Positions 45,917 to 54,438 of a DNA stretch of 64,000 nucleotides are shown piece after piece. Made by a program: the position numbers and the translations under genes. This DNA comes from an uncultured Maribacter sp. GTDB lineage: Bacteria > Bacteroidota > Bacteroidia > Flavobacteriales > Flavobacteriaceae. How positions within the stretch are numbered: the stretch's first letter is position 1; every line of letters starts with the position of its first letter. The notes below the pieces were generated by a model. The model saw nothing but the letters and a program-made list of their open reading frames with translations. It was not told the origin of the DNA and ran no database searches. The stretch lies in NCBI RefSeq assembly GCF_947500985.1, contig NZ_CANMTX010000001.1, positions 711,384 through 775,383 of the forward strand, written 5' to 3'.

Positions 45917-46552
45917 ATGAAAAAAATAGCACTTACATTCGCTAGTGCACTTTTAATCGTTTTTGCAAGTTGTAAAGACGCTAAAAAAAGTGAAGAGTCT
46001 AAAAGCGTTGAAGCAACAAGCGAAGCAACTGAAATGTTCAGCTTAGTACAAGATTCAACAAAAGTAAGTTTTACCGCTTACAAGACAACAGATAAAGTAC
46101 CTGTTGGTGGCATGTTCAAAAAGATAAACTTCACAAAAACAAATAGCGGTGCAACTGCTATGGAAGCCTTAAATGGAACCGAGTTTAGCATTCCAGTTAG
46201 TAGCTTATTCACTAACGACCCAACGGGAACAAGAGACCCTAAACTATTAGAGTTTTTCTTTGGCGTATTAAAGGATACAGAATTAATCTCTGGTGTATTT
46301 AAAGTTGAAGGTGATAAAAGTTCTATTGATGTTACTTTAAACGGAGATACACAAAACATTCCCCTTGCATACGAAATGAACGGTGATGATAAAATCACTT
46401 TTACAGGTACCATGGATCTAGCAAACTGGAATGCTATGGATGCCGTTGCTTCTATCAACAAAGCTTGTGAAATTTTACATACCGGTAAAGATGGTGTTAG
46501 TAAAACATGGAGCGAGGTTGCCGTTAAAGCAGAAGTGCTATTGACAAAATAA
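45917..46552 (+). CDS. YceI family lipoprotein
   Basis: 211 aa with a lipoprotein signal (LIVFASCKDAKKSEE) and a charged linker. The YceI-like lipocalin fold is visible (VSFTAYKTTDKVPVGGMFK, EFSIPVSSLFT, VEGDKSSIDVTLNGD). YceI proteins bind isoprenoid-type lipids. The gene is last in its run and ends before a strong terminator. Confidence 0.82.
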   Translation: MKKIALTFASALLIVFASCKDAKKSEESKSVEATSEATEMFSLVQDSTKVSFTAYKTTDKVPVGGMFKKINFTKTNSGATAMEALNGTEFSIPVSSLFTNDPTGTRDPKLLEFFFGVLKDTELISGVFKVEGDKSSIDVTLNGDTQNIPLAYEMNGDDKITFTGTMDLANWNAMDAVASINKACEILHTGKDGVSKTWSEVAVKAEVLLTK

Positions 46553-46573
46553 AAAATCAATTTTATTATATTT

Positions 46574-46607
46574 AAAAAAAGAGGTGCTTTACAGCACCTC
46601 TTTTTTT
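46574..46607. terminator. Bidirectional terminator after the YceI gene
   Basis: GAGGTGCT and AGCACCTC (46581-46588 and 46593-46600) around a TTAC loop, extended by seven A and seven T residues on either side. Confidence 0.92.
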
Positions 46608-46646
46608 GCCCTAAAGATTAAAAGGATTGCTCATATCATGTAAATA

Positions 46647-46678
46647 TTTGATATTGATTGTTTTAAATTATAATTTTC
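46647..46678 (+). promoter_or_regulatory. Probable promoter for the Cu/Zn SOD gene
   Basis: TTTG (46647-46650), 20-nt spacer, TAATTTTC (46671-46678): one mismatch from the Bacteroidota consensus. The ATG follows 24 nt later. Confidence 0.45.
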
Positions 46679-46702
46679 CTATTAACAATAAAAACTATCA
46701 AA

Positions 46703-47296
46703 ATGAAAATATTTAAAATTGAATTAGCACTATTGGCACTACTAGCTGTCTTTAGCTGCAAAGAAGTAAAAAAAGAGGCGTCTGAAGCTAAAGAAGAAGT
46801 TGAAGAACTAATGGATGAGGCTAAAGCAGAAATGAACGACGAAGAAACTGTAGTAAAATTTATGCTGGAACCAAAAAGCGATAGTGATGTAAAAGGTGAA
46901 GTAACCTTTACCCAAGCTGATGACGAGGTAGAAATGGTAGCCATGCTATCTGGCTTATCTGAAGGCGAGCATGCCATTCATATTCACCAAACGGCAGATT
47001 GCACAGCCGCTGATGGATCTTCTGCTGGCGGACATTGGAACCCAACAAATGAACCACATGGTAAATGGGGTGCTTCTGAAGGATATCACAAAGGTGATAT
47101 AGGTAACTTTACGGCAGATGCCGATGGTAATGCAAAAGTTGAATTTGAAACAGAAGAATGGTGTATTGGTTGTGATGATGAGAATAAAAATATACTTGGT
47201 AAAGGTGTCATCGTACACCAAGGTGTAGATGACTACACTTCACAACCTAGCGGTGCAGCTGGTGCACGTGTAAGTTGTGCCGGTATTATTGAATAG
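46703..47296 (+). CDS. sodC: Cu/Zn superoxide dismutase, lipoprotein
   Basis: 197 aa with a lipoprotein signal (LLAVFSCKEVKK) and a charged helical linker (KEASEAKEEVEELMDEAK). Copper and zinc ligands are in HAIHIHQTADC, SAGGHWNP, HKGDIGNF and VIVHQGVDDY; the disulfide pair is in QTADC and RVSCAG. The enzyme removes superoxide outside the cytoplasm. The extra DDENKNILGKG loop with a Cys pair (EEWCIGCDDE) is unusual. It has its own promoter and terminator just before a sigma-factor gene. Confidence 0.93.
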   Translation: MKIFKIELALLALLAVFSCKEVKKEASEAKEEVEELMDEAKAEMNDEETVVKFMLEPKSDSDVKGEVTFTQADDEVEMVAMLSGLSEGEHAIHIHQTADCTAADGSSAGGHWNPTNEPHGKWGASEGYHKGDIGNFTADADGNAKVEFETEEWCIGCDDENKNILGKGVIVHQGVDDYTSQPSGAAGARVSCAGIIE

Positions 47297-47315
47297 AGTT
47301 AATATTAAACCTGAT

Positions 47316-47342
47316 AAAAGCTGTTCTAAGAACAGCTTTTTC
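47316..47342 (+). terminator. Terminator after sodC
   Basis: AAAAGCTGTT and AACAGCTTTT form a 10-bp stem around CTAAG, followed by a short T-run. It separates sodC from the sigma operon. Confidence 0.85.
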
Positions 47343-47370
47343 TATTTTTATCCGATTTAAAAAATTACTT

Positions 47371-47910
47371 ATGCAACTAGACCTTTTGGTTGATCAGTTT
47401 AGAAAGAAAGACCAATCGGCTTTCGAAAAGCTATATGGCATGTATAGCGAAAATATTTGTGGTGTAATAAACACCATCGTTAAGAACGATGCACGTTCCC
47501 AAGAAATTTGTCAAGATGTATTCATTAAAATATGGAATAACTGTGAAAGTTACAACTCATCTAAAGGAAGATTCTTTACCTGGGTATTGAACATTGCAAG
47601 AAATGCTGCTATCGATGAAATACGCAGTAGGTCGTATAAAAATGAAAAAAAGAACCTTAGTGCAGATTACTTCGTAAATATTTTACAGCACAAGGAAGAA
47701 GAAGAAGAAACTTCCAATGTGGACACCAAGGGAGTAAGAAACCTCGTTAAAAATTTAAAGGAAAAATGTGTACAGATCATTGAACTGTTATACTTTAGAG
47801 GGTATACTCAAAAAGATGCTGCCGAAGAATTGGAAATTCCGATCGGTACTGTAAAAACAAGAAATAGAAGTTGCATTTCCCAACTAAGGGAAAATATGGC
47901 CGTAAGATAG
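47371..47910 (+). CDS. ECF-type RNA polymerase sigma factor
   Basis: 179 aa. Region 2 (FEKLYGMYSENICGVI, EICQDVFIKIWNNCESYN, RFFTWVLNIARNAAIDEIR) and region 4 (CVQIIELLYFRGYTQKDAAEELEIPIGTVKTR with its helix-turn-helix) are both complete. It resembles sigma-K-type factors whose genes precede RskA anti-sigma genes, as here with one base between stop and start. It therefore probably responds to an envelope signal and may control the flanking sodC and small membrane gene, which is inference. Confidence 0.92.
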   Translation: MQLDLLVDQFRKKDQSAFEKLYGMYSENICGVINTIVKNDARSQEICQDVFIKIWNNCESYNSSKGRFFTWVLNIARNAAIDEIRSRSYKNEKKNLSADYFVNILQHKEEEEETSNVDTKGVRNLVKNLKEKCVQIIELLYFRGYTQKDAAEELEIPIGTVKTRNRSCISQLRENMAVR

Positions 47911-47911
47911 T

Positions 47912-48706
47912 ATGGATGTAGAAAAATACATAGCATCGGGAATTTTGGAGCTTTACGTAGCCGGTACACTTTCAGAGAAGGAAAATCTGGAAATTGCCAA
48001 CTACGCTAAAGAGTATCCTCAAATTCAGAAAGAAATTGAAGCTATTGAAGCTTCAATATTAGAATTGTCAAGAAAAGCATCGCCTGGTTATAATTATTCA
48101 TTTGCAGCATTAATGAATAGAATTAATGGTGAAGTTAAGGTAGTTGATATTAATGAAAAGCGTAGTTCACCGTTCTTATCCTATATTGGTTGGGCAGCAT
48201 CTGTTCTATTGGCCGTTGGTCTATTTTGGATGTATCAGCAGAACCAAGATTTAAAATCTAATATTAAAGTTGTAGAAAAACAGAATGTAGATTTGGAACA
48301 GCAAATTGCAGATACTGATTCTTCTTTAGAACAAACTCAAGAACTTTTGAATACACTGCGTGATCAAAACATTAGTGTAATTGCATTAGGTGGTCAAGCA
48401 GTATCACCAACTTCTTACGCTAAAGCATATTGGAACAAGGAAGACCAAAAAATTTTCATAGATGCCAAAGGTTTACCTGAACCACCAGATGGTTTTGTAT
48501 ACCAAGTTTGGTCTCTTAAACTTTCTCCACTTACCCCTACCAGTATGGGGCTGCTAGAAGATTTCGCTACCGATGAGAACAAAGTCTTCGCGCTGAATAA
48601 TCCGAACGATTCTGAAGCATTTGGTATTACATTAGAGCCGGCAGGTGGTAGTGAATCGCCAAACCTAGAGCAATTATTTACACTAGGTGTTGTAGCTAGT
48701 TCATAA
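47912..48706 (+). CDS. Membrane-anchored RskA-like anti-sigma factor
   Basis: 264 aa. The N-terminal part (about 1-85; YIASGILELYVAGTLSEKEN) is the cytoplasmic sigma-binding domain; one transmembrane helix follows (about 90-108; GWAASVLLAVGLFWMY), then a coiled coil (EKQNVDLEQQIADTDSSLEQ) and a periplasmic RskA C-terminal domain (PPDGFVYQVWSLKLSPL). It sits one base after the sigma gene. It should sequester the sigma factor until its periplasmic part is cut or changed. Confidence 0.92.
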   Translation: MDVEKYIASGILELYVAGTLSEKENLEIANYAKEYPQIQKEIEAIEASILELSRKASPGYNYSFAALMNRINGEVKVVDINEKRSSPFLSYIGWAASVLLAVGLFWMYQQNQDLKSNIKVVEKQNVDLEQQIADTDSSLEQTQELLNTLRDQNISVIALGGQAVSPTSYAKAYWNKEDQKIFIDAKGLPEPPDGFVYQVWSLKLSPLTPTSMGLLEDFATDENKVFALNNPNDSEAFGITLEPAGGSESPNLEQLFTLGVVASS

Positions 48707-48726
48707 TACATTAAAATTTTAAGTAT

Positions 48727-48758
48727 AATGGGCAGTTTTTAAAAACTGCCCATTTTTT
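48727..48758. terminator. Terminator after the anti-sigma gene
   Basis: A perfect 28-nt palindrome (AATGGGCAGTTTTT with its complement, 48727-48754) runs into a T-tract. It ends the sigma/anti-sigma unit. Confidence 0.87.
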
Positions 48759-48774
48759 TTACTATTTTGCCACC

Positions 48775-48957
48775 ATGGATTTAAAGAAACTTTTCGGAAC
48801 CGTTTTAACCCTATTAGGTATTGGCGGACTTGTTTATACTGCAATTTTATTTGGTAATAGCACTGGTACCACTAAACAGTTAATCGTTTTTGGCGTATTA
48901 GGCGCTATATTTTTCTTCTCAGGAATAGGATTGATCAGAAATACCAGTAAGAACTAA
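48775..48957 (+). CDS. Small two-helix membrane protein
   Basis: 60 aa with two hydrophobic helices (about 8-27 and 36-54), connected by GNSTGTTKQ, and a basic end. It begins 17 nt after the terminator of the sigma operon. Function unknown; similar small proteins are widespread in flavobacteria. Confidence 0.72.
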   Translation: MDLKKLFGTVLTLLGIGGLVYTAILFGNSTGTTKQLIVFGVLGAIFFFSGIGLIRNTSKN

Positions 48958-48975
48958 AACGGCAAATGTTTTAGA

Positions 48976-50022
48976 TTACTTATCTTTTTTTACCCGACTA
49001 AAACTTAAACTTTTTACCAACCATTTCGGTAAGGTTTTATGCGGATTCCTCTTTTTAAGATTCAGGAACAATCCTAATGATTTTAGAATAGGGACTTTAT
49101 GCGTTTCTACTAATTCTATCAACGTACCATCAGGATCTTCCATATAACTAAAATGACCCGCGGCATCGCCCATATCAAAACTATTGGCGCTGTCTACGGT
49201 AAAAGGATAATCATTGGTTTTAGCTTTTTCTCTAATCATGCTCATACCTGATACATCAAAACACAGGTGTATGTACCCTAAATCGCCCCACAATCTATTT
49301 TCAAATATCTTAACTGATTTTCTATCTAAAACCTGAATAAGTTCTAGTTGTGTGGGACCTAGAAGGTCTCCGAATCCGCCGACGGACTTTCGTTCTTGAG
49401 AAATAATTACTCTTCTATATTTCCCTGTGGTATTATCGTTTTCAAGTGTTTCAATAGTATCGTATTCTATTATTGAATACCCTAACATTGAACTATAAAA
49501 TTCGATAGAATTTTCCATATTACTAACGCCCATTACAGCGCCTAGCACTCCCCCATTTTTTGATGACTGCTCACAAAAAACATAATGATCTTCAACCATT
49601 TGTACCCGGTTACCAAAAGGATCAGTAAAATAGAAACTAGAACGATAAGACTGACTGATTTCTGAGAGACTAGATACTTTTAAATCCCTCAAATACGAAT
49701 GCATTTCAATCAGATTTTCACATCTAATTTTCATTGCATAAATACCTAAATCCCCAAATTGAATTGGATTAATAGCAGCAATAGGAGTCCGATCTTTGAA
49801 CTGCCAAATTTCCAATCCGCCGCCACCCGTCATATTTAAAGATAAGTAAGCTTCTCGTTTTTCAGCCTTACCATTGGTATACCTTGTCATTAACGAAGCA
49901 ACTGCCTCATCTTCAAACAACAAAATATCAAAACCCAAATGCTTTCTATACCAATTAAATACTTTCTTTACATCGAGAACACCTATCCCAATTTGCTGAA
50001 TTCCGTTTATAATCTCAACCAT
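48976..50022 (-). CDS. Tandem VOC (glyoxalase-like) domain protein
   Basis: 348 aa with two VOC units: about 5-140 (QIGIGVLDVKKVFNWYRKHLGF, FYFTDPFGNRVQMVED) and 155-325 (LGAVMGVSNMENSIEFYSSML, YMEDPDGTLIELVETH). A basic tail follows. Dioxygenases, lyases and binding proteins share this fold, so the reaction is open. Its start overlaps the end of the glycosyltransferase gene by eight bases, showing that both are translated together. Confidence 0.88.
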   Translation of the reverse strand: MVEIINGIQQIGIGVLDVKKVFNWYRKHLGFDILLFEDEAVASLMTRYTNGKAEKREAYLSLNMTGGGGLEIWQFKDRTPIAAINPIQFGDLGIYAMKIRCENLIEMHSYLRDLKVSSLSEISQSYRSSFYFTDPFGNRVQMVEDHYVFCEQSSKNGGVLGAVMGVSNMENSIEFYSSMLGYSIIEYDTIETLENDNTTGKYRRVIISQERKSVGGFGDLLGPTQLELIQVLDRKSVKIFENRLWGDLGYIHLCFDVSGMSMIREKAKTNDYPFTVDSANSFDMGDAAGHFSYMEDPDGTLIELVETHKVPILKSLGLFLNLKKRNPHKTLPKWLVKSLSFSRVKKDK

Positions 50023-50719
50023 TGTATGGGGTGCGTATCAATTTATTATGAAGTGTTTTGAGTTTATCACCTGGGTACCCAAATTTAAAAAGTACCACTA
50101 AAAGAAAGTTAGAAAGGTTTACCCTGAGATATGAATTAGACTCATACTTACGAGCAGAAACTATCAAGTCATTTTTAACGATTGTATACGGTACGTTCTC
50201 TTTTTTCATCCGACGGAAAAATTCAAAATCTTCCATCAATACTTGCTCCTCATCAAATCTACCCAGCTGATTAAAAGCATCTTTTTTAATGAAAAGGCAT
50301 TGATCGCCGCCACCGGTAAATAAACCGTCTTTACCTGTAAACGATGCATTTATCCTTAAGTACCATGCGTCTTTATCAAATTTGTAAGAGAAAAATCCTG
50401 CATCATATCCATTCTTTAAGCTATTGAGAATATCATCAACGAATCCCGTTGGTGGTACTACATCAGCATGTAAAAAAACAAAGGTATTACCCAAAGCAAT
50501 TTGAGAAGCTTCGTTCATTTGAGCTGCTCTACCCCTATTCTTACAACGCAATATTTTAACTTTCTGACTACAGTCTAACTTTTCAATGGTATCAGAATTA
50601 CCTGGGGAAACGGCAACTATAATTTCCAAGAGCTTTTCATGCTCAATAAAACAAGCAACTTTAAAAAGTCGTTGCAAGTTATCATATTCATTATGGGCTG
50701 GAATTACAATACTTATCAT
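50015..50719 (-). CDS. Family 2 glycosyltransferase of the TIGR04283 type
   Basis: 234 aa, GT-A fold: ISIVIPAHNEYDNLQRLFK, DXD-like FLHADVVPP and the acceptor-side GGGDQCLFIKKDAF and LMEDFEFFRRMK. The RGRAAQMNEAS and GDQCLF motifs match the radical-SAM/selenodomain-associated glycosyltransferase family TIGR04283, sometimes tied to arsenosugar-like products. No radical-SAM gene lies next to it here; the only partner is the overlapping VOC gene. Confidence 0.85.
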   Translation of the reverse strand: MISIVIPAHNEYDNLQRLFKVACFIEHEKLLEIIVAVSPGNSDTIEKLDCSQKVKILRCKNRGRAAQMNEASQIALGNTFVFLHADVVPPTGFVDDILNSLKNGYDAGFFSYKFDKDAWYLRINASFTGKDGLFTGGGDQCLFIKKDAFNQLGRFDEEQVLMEDFEFFRRMKKENVPYTIVKNDLIVSARKYESNSYLRVNLSNFLLVVLFKFGYPGDKLKTLHNKLIRTPYNG

Positions 50720-50932
50720 GGCAATAGCTAAGGCATATTGATTAAAAAGTAAAACAATACCTAAATAGTATCTAGTTTTACGCCTTACTTACGCAAATTG
50801 AGAAAAATAGTTTTAAAACCACCTTAAAACTTTTAAAAAAAATTACTGTAATCTATTAAATAAATATTCGACCAAGCTTGCACGAACCTTTAGACTATAA
50901 TTACGTAGTTATAGGTAACCTAAAATAGTACT

Positions 50933-51721
50933 ATGAAACTTAAATTTTATTTTCTTCTTACGTTATTTGCTTTATCCTGTACAGCAAAAACCAATCTTCA
51001 GGCACAAGCAGAAGCTGAAACCAAAACAGATTTTAACGAATTATCCGAATCGTTTTTACAACGAATAATAGATGAAAAAGATACTCAAGAAATACAAGAT
51101 ATTTTAGCAAACACTTCTATTGAAGAATTAGATAACGCACTAGATACTAATGATAAGCGATTGGCTTTTTGGCTGAACATTTACAATGGTTACATTCAAG
51201 TGATTTTACAGAAAAATCCGGAATTGTATAATGATCGTGGTAGTTTCTTCAAATTAGAGCAGATAAAAATTGCTGGTGAAATGGTCTCATTTGCTAAAAT
51301 AGAACATGGTATTATTAGAAAATCGCAATGGGAATATGGCTTAGGTTATATACGCAAGTGGTTTCCAGGTAAATTTGAACGTAAATTGAGAGTAAACAAG
51401 CCTGTTTTTAATGTACATTTTGCCCTTAATTGTGGCGCTAAAGATTGTCCGCCAGTGGCTATTTACGAATGGGAACGTTTACAAGAACAATTACAAAAAG
51501 GTACCAAAAGACTTCTAGAGAAAACCAGTGAATTCGATAACGAAACAAATGTGGTTAAAGTTACTTCGTTATTCAGTTGGTTTAGAGGCGATTTTGGTGG
51601 AAAAGGTGGTATTAAGAAAATTCTAAAAGAAAACGAAATTATACCATCTACTAAAGGTGTGGATATTGAATATACCAATTACGACTGGACAATATATCTC
51701 GATAATTTTATTGAACTATAA
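50933..51721 (+). CDS. Exported DUF547 family protein
   Basis: 262 aa with a signal (FALSCTAKTNLQAQA; possible lipobox Cys). DUF547 features: AFWLNIYNGYIQVILQK, FALNCGAKDCPPVAIYEW and the FSWFRGDFGG stretch before the C terminus. Function unknown; the conserved Cys and Asn suggest a thiol-dependent enzyme (inference). It precedes the RND-type transporter by 128 nt. Confidence 0.85.
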   Translation: MKLKFYFLLTLFALSCTAKTNLQAQAEAETKTDFNELSESFLQRIIDEKDTQEIQDILANTSIEELDNALDTNDKRLAFWLNIYNGYIQVILQKNPELYNDRGSFFKLEQIKIAGEMVSFAKIEHGIIRKSQWEYGLGYIRKWFPGKFERKLRVNKPVFNVHFALNCGAKDCPPVAIYEWERLQEQLQKGTKRLLEKTSEFDNETNVVKVTSLFSWFRGDFGGKGGIKKILKENEIIPSTKGVDIEYTNYDWTIYLDNFIEL

Positions 51722-51815
51722 TTTGAACATCACATTTAAGAGCGAAAGATATTTTTTATTGAAATTTACTTCGCTCTTAATTGTTTCTTTTTACCACGAT
51801 TACAATGTAGAGTGG

Positions 51816-51823
51816 TAAATTTG
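51816..51823 (+). promoter_or_regulatory. Possible -7 promoter box for the RND/MMPL gene
   Basis: TAAATTTG is a full match to TAnnTTTG, 26 nt before the ATG. The upstream -33 box is only partly matched (TTTT/TTAC). Confidence 0.38.
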
Positions 51824-51849
51824 CAACCGAAATAGATTTTATATATTCT

Positions 51850-54093
51850 ATGAAGGTTAACTTTGGCTTTCTCAAAAAGCTTTTCATTGTTCTGTTTGTC
51901 CTGTTAGGCGTATTAGCTGCTTCTAAGTTGGATGAGCTACAGTTTTCTTTCGATTTTAGTCAGTTTTTCCCTGAAGAAGATCCTGATCTAGCCTTTTATG
52001 ACAAATATGTAGAAGAGTTTGGTACTGATGACAATTTTCTACTGATTGCCGTAAAGAACAAGCCAGATGTATTACAACAAGATTTTCTAAAGAGTTTTCA
52101 AGCATTTTCTGAAGAGAGTAAAACTTTCGAATATGTTTTAGAAAGTAGTTCTTTAACCTCACTCTCTTACCCGCTTAAAACTTCTTTTGGTTATACCACT
52201 TTACCTATCATTCATATTGACGACCCCTCCCAATACCAAAAAGATTGGAAAAAAATTGAAGAGGATTCCCTTTTTATAAATGTACTTGTTGATGAAAAAA
52301 GAACCTCTTTGGTGTTGGCTCTACAGACCGAAGATAACTTAGATTACAAGCAATCTGAACTTCTTTTAAACAGCATAAGAACCTCTCTAAAAGAACATAA
52401 TTTACCCGATTACCATATTTTAGGTAGAGCCTTCTTTTATGAAGCTATTGTTGAAATGCAGAAGAGCGAAGTACTTACAACCACTATAGTAGCTTCTATT
52501 TTAGTTTTTATAATTCTTTTGCTGGTATACAGAAGTATGCCCGTGGTTTTAATTTCTGTTTTTTCTATAGCAATGTCGCTCTTACTGTTTATGGGGCTAT
52601 TGGGTTGGCTAGGTAAAGAACTCAATGCCATGGCTGCATTCTACCCAGTACTTATGCTAATTGTGGGTACTTCTGACGTTATACACCTTACGGATAGTTA
52701 CATTAGAAAACTACAAACAGGTATACCACGATATAAAGCTATTAAATCTTCGTTAAGAGAAGTAGGCATGACTACCTTGCTTACCTCAATAACTACTGCA
52801 GTTGGTTTTGTAACCTTGCTTTCATCTCGATTGGTTAGTATTCAAGAATTCGGAATAAACGCTGCTATCGGCGTTCTTGTAGCTTACATAACGGTTATTT
52901 TCTTAACAGGTTCGTTACTGGTAAGTATACCTGAAAAATCATTGATCGGTCGCAAAAGTATCTCTGAGAATTGGGTAAAATACCTTTTAAAATTAAATAC
53001 GTTCACCAAAAACAACCCTAAGTCCATCATATTTGGCACTGTTGTTTTCACTGCCCTTTGTGTGTTAGGTATTTACATGGTACAAACCAATCAAGAATTA
53101 AAGAACACGTTACCCGCTGAAAGTAAAATAGCAAAAGATTTCGATTACTTTCAAAGTAATTTTTCAGGATTCAGACCTTTAGAAATTGCCGTTATGAGTA
53201 CTGAAGGAAACAAAGTGACGGATTTTAAAGTTGCCCAAGAAATTGAAAAACTACTTACGTATTTAAAAACATTTAAAAGTATTGGTAATGTGCAGTCTGC
53301 CAATCTACCGTATAAAATATTCAATAAAGCGAACAACTTAAATAGCGCTGCATATTTTACCCTACCTAGCGATGAGAAAACGTTTTTAAAGTATCAAAAA
53401 GATGCCCGTAAATTTGGTCGTAAACAATTAGCTAAGTTTATAAATGCAGATGAAAGTATTGCCCGTATCAATGGTAGACTGCAAGATATTGGTACTGATA
53501 AGCTTAAAGTGGTTTACAGCGATATAGATAACTTTGCTAAAACGCAATTAGACACTTCTCTTGTTGCCATAAAGGTGACCGGTAAAAGTATTTTACTCGA
53601 CAAAAACTCTGAATATATTAGAAGTAGTTTGTTAGAAGGACTCCTTTACGGATTACTATTGATCGGAGTAATCATGGCTTTTGTCTTTCGTGACATTAAA
53701 ATCTTTCTAATATCACTAGTACCAAATGTACTACCTATACTATTTGCCGGTGGTATGTTAGGTTTCTTAGGCATACCATTAGAAGCCTCACTTTCTGTAG
53801 TTTTTGCTATCGTCTTTGGTATTGCCGTTGATGATACCATTCACTTCTTAGGAAAATATAAACTAGGTATTAGCCAAGGATTGGATAAAGAGGCCGCACT
53901 TGAAAAAACATTTGCACAAACCGGTAGAGCACTGGTTATTACGACCATTATCCTCTTCTTCGGATTTATGGTGATGTTATTTTCTATACATCAACCTAGT
54001 GTTACCATAGGGTTGATTATAAGTGTAACCTTGGTAACAGCATTGATACTAGATCTGCTATTACTACCGGTATTACTAAGAAAATTGATTTAG
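51850..54093 (+). CDS. RND/MMPL family transporter
   Basis: 747 aa with about twelve helices: one at the N terminus, a large periplasmic loop (about 30-200), five more helices (about 205-385), a second periplasmic loop (about 410-595) and the last helices. The repeated RND region is seen in TSDVIHLTDSYIRK and FGIAVDDTIHFLGKYK, where the charged residues used for proton coupling normally lie. It resembles MMPL-type lipid or hopanoid exporters rather than AcrB-length pumps. No membrane-fusion protein or outer-membrane channel is nearby. Confidence 0.88.
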   Translation: MKVNFGFLKKLFIVLFVLLGVLAASKLDELQFSFDFSQFFPEEDPDLAFYDKYVEEFGTDDNFLLIAVKNKPDVLQQDFLKSFQAFSEESKTFEYVLESSSLTSLSYPLKTSFGYTTLPIIHIDDPSQYQKDWKKIEEDSLFINVLVDEKRTSLVLALQTEDNLDYKQSELLLNSIRTSLKEHNLPDYHILGRAFFYEAIVEMQKSEVLTTTIVASILVFIILLLVYRSMPVVLISVFSIAMSLLLFMGLLGWLGKELNAMAAFYPVLMLIVGTSDVIHLTDSYIRKLQTGIPRYKAIKSSLREVGMTTLLTSITTAVGFVTLLSSRLVSIQEFGINAAIGVLVAYITVIFLTGSLLVSIPEKSLIGRKSISENWVKYLLKLNTFTKNNPKSIIFGTVVFTALCVLGIYMVQTNQELKNTLPAESKIAKDFDYFQSNFSGFRPLEIAVMSTEGNKVTDFKVAQEIEKLLTYLKTFKSIGNVQSANLPYKIFNKANNLNSAAYFTLPSDEKTFLKYQKDARKFGRKQLAKFINADESIARINGRLQDIGTDKLKVVYSDIDNFAKTQLDTSLVAIKVTGKSILLDKNSEYIRSSLLEGLLYGLLLIGVIMAFVFRDIKIFLISLVPNVLPILFAGGMLGFLGIPLEASLSVVFAIVFGIAVDDTIHFLGKYKLGISQGLDKEAALEKTFAQTGRALVITTIILFFGFMVMLFSIHQPSVTIGLIISVTLVTALILDLLLLPVLLRKLI

Positions 54094-54206
54094 TTAGCCT
54101 TATTGGTACGGTCTAATGTTTTTTGTAAAGACCTGTAGGCAAATATTGTTTTGCCAACCATTAAAATCATTAAGCTAATCCATAATGTAAAGAGTAGGTA
54201 TTCCAT
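54090..54206 (-). CDS. Small single-helix membrane peptide, 38 aa
   Basis: ATG at 54204-54206, reading MEYLLFTLWISLMILMVGK and then FAYRSLQKTLDRTNKAN. One helix and a basic, polar tail make a plausible small membrane protein. Its stop overlaps the convergent RND stop by four bases. Only composition supports it. Confidence 0.4.
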   Translation of the reverse strand: MEYLLFTLWISLMILMVGKTIFAYRSLQKTLDRTNKAN

Positions 54207-54294
54207 AACACTAATTGGTTTACTTGGTTACTATTTTTAGTTCACTTATTTAAGATGCTGGGGCATTTTAAATGTATTTGGTCGATAAATATAT

Positions 54295-54344
54295 GCATTT
54301 CATCTATGCGCCTGTTAAAAAAAACCAAATTTTCGATGAAATGC
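54295..54344. repeat. Inverted repeat with 30-nt loop
   Basis: GCATTTCATC (54295-54304) and GATGAAATGC (54335-54344) are perfect inverted copies. They lie in the gap between the 38-aa peptide and the TPR lipoprotein. Confidence 0.55.
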
Positions 54345-54354
54345 GTAATAATAA

Positions 54355-54383
54355 CAACGCCACGACTTTACATCGTGACGTTG
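54355..54383 (-). terminator. Possible terminator hairpin after the TPR lipoprotein gene
   Basis: CAACGCCACGA and TCGTGACGTTG pair over 11 positions with one mismatch and a 7-nt loop. No T-tract follows on the minus strand (TTATTATT only), so it may be a weak terminator or an mRNA 3' hairpin. Confidence 0.45.
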
Positions 54384-54438
54384 AAAAAAAACAATCCAAC
54401 CTAAAACAAACATGAAATGAATATAATTGGGCAATCAA

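Noticed and set aside
46663..46977. Ser-rich minus-strand frame over the sodC start
   Set aside because: Complement of the charged SOD linker; not a gene.
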